In this document: piece after piece, positions 59,202 through 64,000 of the stretch
Position numbering within the stretch: the first letter of the stretch is position 1
How the letters are laid out: the number at the start of each line of letters is the position of its first letter
DNA from: Okeanomitos corallinicola TIOX110
GTDB lineage: Bacteria; Cyanobacteriota; Cyanobacteriia; Cyanobacteriales; Nostocaceae
Direction of reading: 5' to 3'
Assembly (NCBI RefSeq): GCF_038050375.1
Contig: NZ_CP150886.1
Span: 3,079,318-3,143,317 of the forward strand
Length of the DNA stretch: 64,000 nucleotides
Program-made: the position numbers and the translations under genes
The notes under the pieces: model-generated
Database searches by the model: none
What the model was told of the DNA's origin: nothing
Seen by the model: only the letters and a program-made list of their open reading frames with translations

Positions 59202-60992
59202 ATGACGCTCCCAATTCGTAACGTCGCCATTATCGCCCACGTTGACCACGGTAAAACCACATTGGTTGACGCTCTCCTCAAACAGTCCGGCATTTTCCGC
59301 GAAGGCGAAGACGTTCCGGATTGTGTGATGGACTCCAACGACTTGGAGAGAGAGCGGGGAATTACAATTCTTTCCAAAAATACTGCGGTTAAATATAAAG
59401 ATACCCTGATCAATATTGTTGATACCCCTGGACACGCTGACTTCGGTGGAGAGGTAGAACGGGTATTAGGCATGGTTGATGGTTGCATCCTCATTGTGGA
59501 TGCTAACGAAGGACCAATGCCCCAAACTCGCTTTGTACTCAAAAAAGCTTTGGAAAAGGGCTTGCGTCCTATTGTTGTTATTAACAAAATTGACCGCGCT
59601 AAGGCTGATCCTCATGTAGCCGTTGATAAGGTTTTGGATCTGTTCTTGGAATTAGGCGCTGATGATGACCAGTGTGATTTCCCTTATCTGTTCGCTTCCG
59701 GGATGGCAGGTTACGCTAAGGAAACTTTGGAAGCAGAAGCGGTAGATATGCAGCCATTGTTTGAGGCGATTCTCCGTCATGTTCCCGCACCGATAGGAGA
59801 TGCCAGCAAACCTCTGCAACTGCAAGTTACCACCCTGGATTATTCTGAATATCTGGGACGGATTGTCATTGGGAGAATCCATAACGGTACTATCCGCGCT
59901 GGACAACAAGCGGCTCTAATAACAGAAAATGGTAGTATTGTCAAGTCTAAAATTTCCAAGTTAATGGGATTTGAAGGCTTGAAGCGGGTGGAATTAGAAG
60001 AAGCAACCGCTGGTTATATTGTGGCTGTAGCGGGTTTTGCTGATGCTTACATTGGTGAAACTATTACAGATCCTAATGAACCCCAAGCGTTACCACTGAT
60101 TAAAGTGGATGAACCGACTTTACAGATGACCTTCTGGGTGAATGATTCACCTTTTGCCGGTCAGGAAGGTAAGTTAGTCACATCTCGTCAAGTGCGCGAT
60201 CGCTTGTTCCGAGAATTAGAAACCAACGTAGCTTTACGGGTAGAAGAAACAGATTCACCCGATAAATTCCAAGTTTCTGGTCGGGGTGAATTACACCTGG
60301 GTATCTTAATTGAAACCATGCGTCGGGAAGGTTATGAGTTCCAAGTTTCTCAGCCTCAAGTAATTTACCGCGAAATTAATGGTCAACCTTGTGAACCTTT
60401 TGAATTGTTGGCTTTAGACGTTCCTGCTGATGCAGTAGGTAGCTGTATTGAACGCCTGGGACAACGGAAAGGGGAAATGCAAGATATGCAGCCTGGTGCT
60501 GGCGATCGCACCCAATTAGAATTTGTGATTCCCGCCCGTGGTTTAATTGGTTTCCGTGGTGAATTTATGCGGATGACCCGTGGTGAAGGGATCATGAACC
60601 ACAGCTTCTTGGAATACCGTTCACTTTCCGGCAACATTGAAGCCCGGAACAAAGGCGTTTTAATTTCCTTTGAAGAAGGTGTTTCTACTTTCTACGCCAT
60701 GAAAAACGCAGAAGATAGAGGTTCATTCTTTATAACACCAGGCACAAAGGTTTATAAAGGCATGATTGTCGGTGAACACAACCGTCCTCAAGACTTAGAA
60801 TTGAACGTTTGTAAAACCAAGCAGCTAACCAACCACCGTGCAGCAGGTGGTGATGAACTCGTACAGTTGCAAGCACCTGTAGATATGAGCTTAGAACGTG
60901 CATTAGAGTACATTGGACCTGATGAGTTGGTGGAAGTTACACCTGAATCTATTCGTCTGCGCAAAATGTCGAAGAAATTAGCTAAACGCTAA
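59202..60992 (+). CDS. typA: Ribosome-binding translational GTPase TypA/BipA
   Basis: TypA/BipA is an EF-G-like GTPase that binds ribosomes and is needed under stress and for 50S assembly. The 596-aa protein begins with the P-loop [22 protein letters not shown], then [13 protein letters not shown] (switch I), [14 protein letters not shown] and [10 protein letters not shown] (guanine specificity). Domains II, III and V and the BipA-specific C-terminal domain ([33 protein letters not shown]) follow. A strong terminator lies 9 bp after the stop. Length is normal for the family. Confidence 0.97.
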   Translation: MTLPIRNVAIIAHVDHGKTTLVDALLKQSGIFREGEDVPDCVMDSNDLERERGITILSKNTAVKYKDTLINIVDTPGHADFGGEVERVLGMVDGCILIVDANEGPMPQTRFVLKKALEKGLRPIVVINKIDRAKADPHVAVDKVLDLFLELGADDDQCDFPYLFASGMAGYAKETLEAEAVDMQPLFEAILRHVPAPIGDASKPLQLQVTTLDYSEYLGRIVIGRIHNGTIRAGQQAALITENGSIVKSKISKLMGFEGLKRVELEEATAGYIVAVAGFADAYIGETITDPNEPQALPLIKVDEPTLQMTFWVNDSPFAGQEGKLVTSRQVRDRLFRELETNVALRVEETDSPDKFQVSGRGELHLGILIETMRREGYEFQVSQPQVIYREINGQPCEPFELLALDVPADAVGSCIERLGQRKGEMQDMQPGAGDRTQLEFVIPARGLIGFRGEFMRMTRGEGIMNHSFLEYRSLSGNIEARNKGVLISFEEGVSTFYAMKNAEDRGSFFITPGTKVYKGMIVGEHNRPQDLELNVCKTKQLTNHRAAGGDELVQLQAPVDMSLERALEYIGPDELVEVTPESIRLRKMSKKLAKR

Positions 60993-61437
60993 TTTACCAA
61001 GGGTGGGAATTTTAAACCCACCTTTTTTTTATCTAACCGCAGAGGCGCAGAGGACGCAGAGAAAGAACATCAATAATTTTTTATCTGCGTTTATCCGCGT
61101 TCATCTGCGTTCTATTTTAAATTCCTGAAAAAAAGTTTTTTTGCAATAAACCCCCCTCTATTCTCATTATTATTGATATAGATTCCTATTAATTGAACGA
61201 TTTTTGGTTGTTTGGGCGATCGCTCTTGACATGGTTTTGAGTTTTTGGTAAATTTAGTTAAAATCCCAAGGGATTGATATAAGAGTTTTGAAATATTTTC
61301 TCACGCAGAGACGCGGAAAGAAGAAAAGAGATTTCTACCATTCTCGCAAACCTTACAGATTTCTGAATCAGGATTTTCAAGATTTTCTGGTTGATTTTAT
61401 TCTTTTAATCCTGACCCAGATGATTAAAATGTGATGA
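60993..61437. other. 445-bp region between typA and the Rieske gene, with repeats
   Basis: It contains the typA terminator, two CGCAGAG-type repeat tracts (61036-61065, 61303-61325), CTGCGTTTATCCGCGTTCATC (61085-61105), a HIP1 octamer near 61219, and no gene. Confidence 0.6.
61002..61030 (+). terminator. Rho-independent terminator of typA
   Basis: GGTGGG (61002-61007) pairs with CCCACC (61017-61022), followed by eight T residues. Confidence 0.85.
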
Positions 61438-61791
61438 TTACTCTGGCAAGTCAATTAAAATACTGCCATCTTCCACACGCACGGGAAAGACTGGTAAAGC
61501 TTTCTCCTTGGAAACCTTACCTAACAAATTACCAACCACTGGAGGGAAAGGACACCAGGCTTTTACTTCCCCTGTGTTGAGGTCAAAAGCACTACGGTGT
61601 AAAGCGCAAACAATTGCCCCATCTTCGATTTTCCCGGCTTTGAGGGGGATTTTCATGTGAGGACAGTTATTTTCCAGAGCATAAAGCTGATTTTCGTGGT
61701 TTAACACCAAAATTTTCTTGTTTCCTACCTTTACCACCTCTCTACCACCAGAGGATAGAGCATTTGCTTCTAAAACTTTTGTCCAGGCCAT
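61438..61791 (-). CDS. Rieske [2Fe-2S] domain protein
   Basis: The 117-aa soluble protein has the Rieske cluster ligands C43-P-H45 (NNCPHMKIPL) and C62-x-x-H65 (VCALHRSAFD), spaced as in small ferredoxin-like or nitrite-reductase small-subunit-like Rieske proteins. It has no membrane anchor. The ATG at 61791 (MAWTKVLEANAL) is chosen because AAGGAG lies 7 bases upstream; a longer start would add only MLTKEKS. It probably passes electrons to an unknown oxygenase or reductase, none of which is next to it. Confidence 0.9.
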   Translation of the reverse strand: MAWTKVLEANALSSGGREVVKVGNKKILVLNHENQLYALENNCPHMKIPLKAGKIEDGAIVCALHRSAFDLNTGEVKAWCPFPPVVGNLLGKVSKEKALPVFPVRVEDGSILIDLPE

Positions 61792-61977
61792 AGACTTCTC
61801 CTTTGTTAACAACCTACATTCAGTTTCCCGTAATTATGCCATTTGCGATCGCACTGAGGGGAAATGTCGGTACTGGGATAGAGAAAGGTGGTGTGAGGAG
61901 AGGTTTATTTAAGGCGATCGCCCAGCATGACATAATAGAATAAATGTGATTGAGTCTTTAAACCAAATCCTAGTTAT

Positions 61978-62745
61978 ATGACTCTTGCTAAACCTGCTGA
62001 CATAGATATTACCCATCTTCCCGACCACACCGAGTTACCAGAGTCGGATGGAACATTTGTGTTAGCGAAGCGTACCGTAGGTCAAAATTTTCAAGAACAT
62101 CCCCAAAGCATCTTACTAACAGACTCCATTAACAACGTATTGCAGAAAATACATCCTGATGGACAATATGCAATTGGTCAAGACTGTGGTATTTACTGGC
62201 GTTTAACTGAACCACCAGAAAAAGGTGCAGAAGCACCAGATTGGTTTTATGTAGCCAATGTACCACCAATGTTAAAAGGTAAATTCCGCAGGTCTTACGT
62301 ATTGTGGCAGGAATATATAGCACCTTTAATAGTTTTAGAATTTGTGTCTGGTGATGGTACAGAAGAAAGGGATAAAACACCATTTAACGGTAAGTTCTGG
62401 GTATATGAACAAGCAATTAGAGTACCGTTTTATGGTATTTATGAAGTCCAGAAAGCCAGTGTAGAAGTGTATTATTTAGTGAATGGACGTTATGAATTAT
62501 TACCAGCTAATGAAAGAGGTCATTATCCAATTTTACCGTTAGGTGTAGAGTTGGGTATTTGGGAAGGACAGTATAATAATATGCAAGCTCCCTGGTTACG
62601 TTGGTGGGATTTACAGGGGAATTTGTTGTTGCATAGTGGTGAGAAAACCCAGCAGTTAACATCTCAGTTAGAACAAGAACAGCAAAAAGCCGCACGTTTA
62701 GCGGAAAGGTTGCGGGAGTTGGGGGTTAACCCGGATGAGGTTTAA
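61978..62745 (+). CDS. Uma2 family (DUF820) protein
   Basis: This is a 255-aa, longer-type Uma2 protein. It has the substrate-like region YAIGQDCGIYWRLTEPPEKG, EAPDWFYVANVPPML (P-D motif), the acidic core IAPLIVLEFVSGDGTEERD, and VPFYGIYEVQKASVEVYYLV. A C-terminal coiled coil (TSQLEQEQQKAARLAERLREL, about 225-245) ends it. The PD-(D/E)XK-like core suggests nuclease ancestry, but no function is established for the family. It is the fourth Uma2 locus in the window, counting one fragment. Confidence 0.88.
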   Translation: MTLAKPADIDITHLPDHTELPESDGTFVLAKRTVGQNFQEHPQSILLTDSINNVLQKIHPDGQYAIGQDCGIYWRLTEPPEKGAEAPDWFYVANVPPMLKGKFRRSYVLWQEYIAPLIVLEFVSGDGTEERDKTPFNGKFWVYEQAIRVPFYGIYEVQKASVEVYYLVNGRYELLPANERGHYPILPLGVELGIWEGQYNNMQAPWLRWWDLQGNLLLHSGEKTQQLTSQLEQEQQKAARLAERLRELGVNPDEV

Positions 62746-62991
62746 ATATACCTCACGCAAAGACGCAAAGGCGCAAAGAATAAAAGTCTAAGATTTTTAA
62801 GTATTGATCATAAAGAATTTCTGTAGAGACATCACACATAGCGTCTCTATATTTTTTTGCGTAGATGTCTGTACGGGGAAAATCAACCTTTTTCACAAAA
62901 TCCAAAAATCTTAGCTAAGACTATTGTAATTTTAGAAAATAGGGTTTATGATGTTTCCAGGAATCTTAAATAAGGTTTTTGGAAAAATTTA
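62746..62991. repeat. Intergenic region with CGCAAAG repeat and degenerate AGAGAC palindrome
   Basis: ACGCAAAGACGCAAAGGCGC (62754-62773) and TGTAGAGACATC...GCGTCTCTA (62822-62850) are copies of two dispersed families seen elsewhere in the window. No gene is seen. Confidence 0.65.
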
Positions 62992-63615
62992 ATGTCAAAA
63001 ATTATATACGATGTCATCCAACGCTTTGAGGTTGAAAACGGTATTCCTCGCTTGGTTTCAACTAATATTCAAGTAATTGAAGGTGGGGAAGATTTGTTAT
63101 CTTTAGCTATCAGTATGTTAGGTAAAATGGGTTTTTATGAGAAGTTTGAGGAGAAGCGAACATCTCAATATATAGGATATCGGTTGAAAAATCCTGGTAA
63201 GGGTGCTAAACGTTATCAGTTAGTTTTGGCACAGAGAAAAGATGGTTTAGATATATCTATAGATAAAGATTACTTGCGTCCACATTTGACATCAGTTTCA
63301 GTTATCGAAGGAAAGATGACGATGACAAAATATAACGAAGAATCATCTTATTTCTACTGGTTTCGTGGTTGTCAAGATGATATTTATAATGTTCTGCGGA
63401 TTTTACATATAGCTGAACCTACAGTTATATTTAAAGGTTCATGGTTCCAAGTAAGAGATCATAAGTATATAGATGATCTAAATAAAAACAATTCGTGTAT
63501 TCCGTTTTACTCTAATCACCTATTTACCTATACTTGGCAAGCTTCAATAACCAGTAAAGAATTGTTAGAAGAATTTATTAGTTACTTTGCAAAAATATTA
63601 ATGGAGCAAAACTAA
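62992..63615 (+). CDS. Protein of unknown function coupled to a DUF2726-like gene
   Basis: The 207-aa protein has no domain I recognise. It is acidic to neutral, with alternating strands and helices (GGEDLLSLAISMLGKMGFYEKFEE, KRYQLVLAQRKDGLDISIDKDYL), a Tyr/Phe/Trp-rich centre (SSYFYWFRGCQDDIYNVLRIL) and no membrane helix or signal peptide. Its TAA shares one base with the ATG of the next gene (63615), so the two are translationally coupled. The partner is nuclease-like, which makes an accessory, regulatory or immunity-type role possible. Confidence 0.7.
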   Translation: MSKIIYDVIQRFEVENGIPRLVSTNIQVIEGGEDLLSLAISMLGKMGFYEKFEEKRTSQYIGYRLKNPGKGAKRYQLVLAQRKDGLDISIDKDYLRPHLTSVSVIEGKMTMTKYNEESSYFYWFRGCQDDIYNVLRILHIAEPTVIFKGSWFQVRDHKYIDDLNKNNSCIPFYSNHLFTYTWQASITSKELLEEFISYFAKILMEQN

Positions 63616-64000
63616 TGTATATCAAACCCAAAAGATTGGTTAACCTTTACGAAGAAAGAATGTTAGAATTTCTCCAAACCTGCATAGATGAAAATTATAA
63701 ACTTCATACCCAGGTTAGCTTGTCTCAATTTTGTGAACCAGTTGCTATAATTGATAGTAAACTCCACAACTTTTGGTTAACCTCCAGTGTAGACGCTCTG
63801 ATCACAAACAATAATTATCAACCTTGCTTAGTGGTAGAATTTCAATCTACATATCATGATAATCCTGAAGCAAGAGAACGGGACACCAAAAAATTACATT
63901 TACTCACATTAGCAGGAGTTCCATTACTTTATTCACGAATCAAAGACCTTGGATTATTACATCTTTACAACCAAAATGAACAAATAATATTTAACCTCTT
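63615..64000 (+). CDS. DUF2726-like restriction-endonuclease-fold protein, cut by window end
   Basis: 128 codons are visible and the frame is open to the last base. The sequence RLVNLYEERMLEFLQTCIDE, then VSLSQFCEPVAIID, SVDALITNNNYQPCLVVEFQ and LLTLAGVPLLYSRI follows DUF2726, a PD-(D/E)XK-type nuclease-fold domain. D60 and E75-x-Q77 are placed like the catalytic residues; a typical following lysine is replaced by glutamine. Its start overlaps the upstream gene's stop by one base. The C-terminal part is outside the window, so a full-domain check is needed before calling activity. Confidence 0.72.
   Translation, partial: MYIKPKRLVNLYEERMLEFLQTCIDENYKLHTQVSLSQFCEPVAIIDSKLHNFWLTSSVDALITNNNYQPCLVVEFQSTYHDNPEARERDTKKLHLLTLAGVPLLYSRIKDLGLLHLYNQNEQIIFNL

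Overview
The window is from a filamentous, heterocyst-forming type cyanobacterium (Nostocales, Anabaena/Dolichospermum/Nostoc-like). The evidence is chlD (chlorophyll synthesis), a CpcT-type phycobiliprotein lyase, XisH/XisI (known from heterocyst element excision), the cyanobacterial 2-oxoglutarate decarboxylase/succinic semialdehyde dehydrogenase pair, a four-ACT aspartokinase, many HIP1 octamers (GCGATCGC, e.g. near 9470, 9532, 10830, 10851, 14516, 25962, 27431), AT-rich DNA, and typical cyanobacterial dispersed palindromes and 'cgcagag' repeats. Species cannot be decided from the sequence alone.

Layout. 1-8.8 kb: end of mnmE, an AllA-like cupin, a 1008-aa mosaic repeat protein, RNase III, a NYN-LOTUS protein with a large inverted repeat upstream, xisH-xisI, and two Uma2 genes. 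8.8-19 kb: chlD, then two large minus-strand calcium-binding RTX/VCBS proteins (749 and 1887 aa). 19-23.6 kb: an 843-aa TIGR03032/triple-GNAT fusion, a UPF0175/DUF3368 toxin-antitoxin pair, and a small gene followed by a nonsense-interrupted aspartic protease gene. 23.7-29 kb: a NarL-type histidine kinase and response regulator split by a repeat island, a histidine phosphatase and aspartokinase. 29-34 kb: a Pho-box-like array and a structured leader ahead of pstS, then pstC, pstA, pstB, with a large folded repeat between pstS and pstC. 34-42 kb: cpcT-like lyase, tRNA-Cys, a Uma2 remnant, a CSP41-like SDR, a polysaccharide cluster (GT4, priming sugar transferase, gmd, fcl for GDP-fucose), 5-FTHF cyclo-ligase and an EEP phosphatase. 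42-50.5 kb: the alternative-TCA pair, an FHA-GAF adenylate cyclase, and two small membrane proteins sharing a C-terminal motif around a VanZ-LamG protein. 50.5-64 kb: rbgA, a VOC protein, an M20 amidohydrolase, bioD, a Ser/Thr kinase, prs, an HD hydrolase, a Panacea/RelE-like toxin-antitoxin pair, typA, a Rieske protein, a Uma2 gene, and an overlapping pair consisting of an unknown protein and a DUF2726-like nuclease that runs off the window.

How the parts work together. Housekeeping genes (rnc, lysC, bioD, prs, typA, rbgA, mnmE) are interleaved with small accessory modules: three toxin-antitoxin-like pairs, four Uma2 loci (one a fragment), adhesin/RTX genes and polysaccharide genes. The pst genes form a coherent phosphate-uptake unit whose regulation can be read from the sequence. 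The SSADH/decarboxylase pair closes the TCA cycle from 2-oxoglutarate to succinate.

The most notable non-coding signals are the pstS leader structure (29379-29501), the 59-nt-arm inverted repeat at 6114-6295, the folded repeat at 30830-30958, and an apparent IS605/TnpB-type end next to chlD (10921-11004). Family assignments come from motif recognition by eye; no searches were run.
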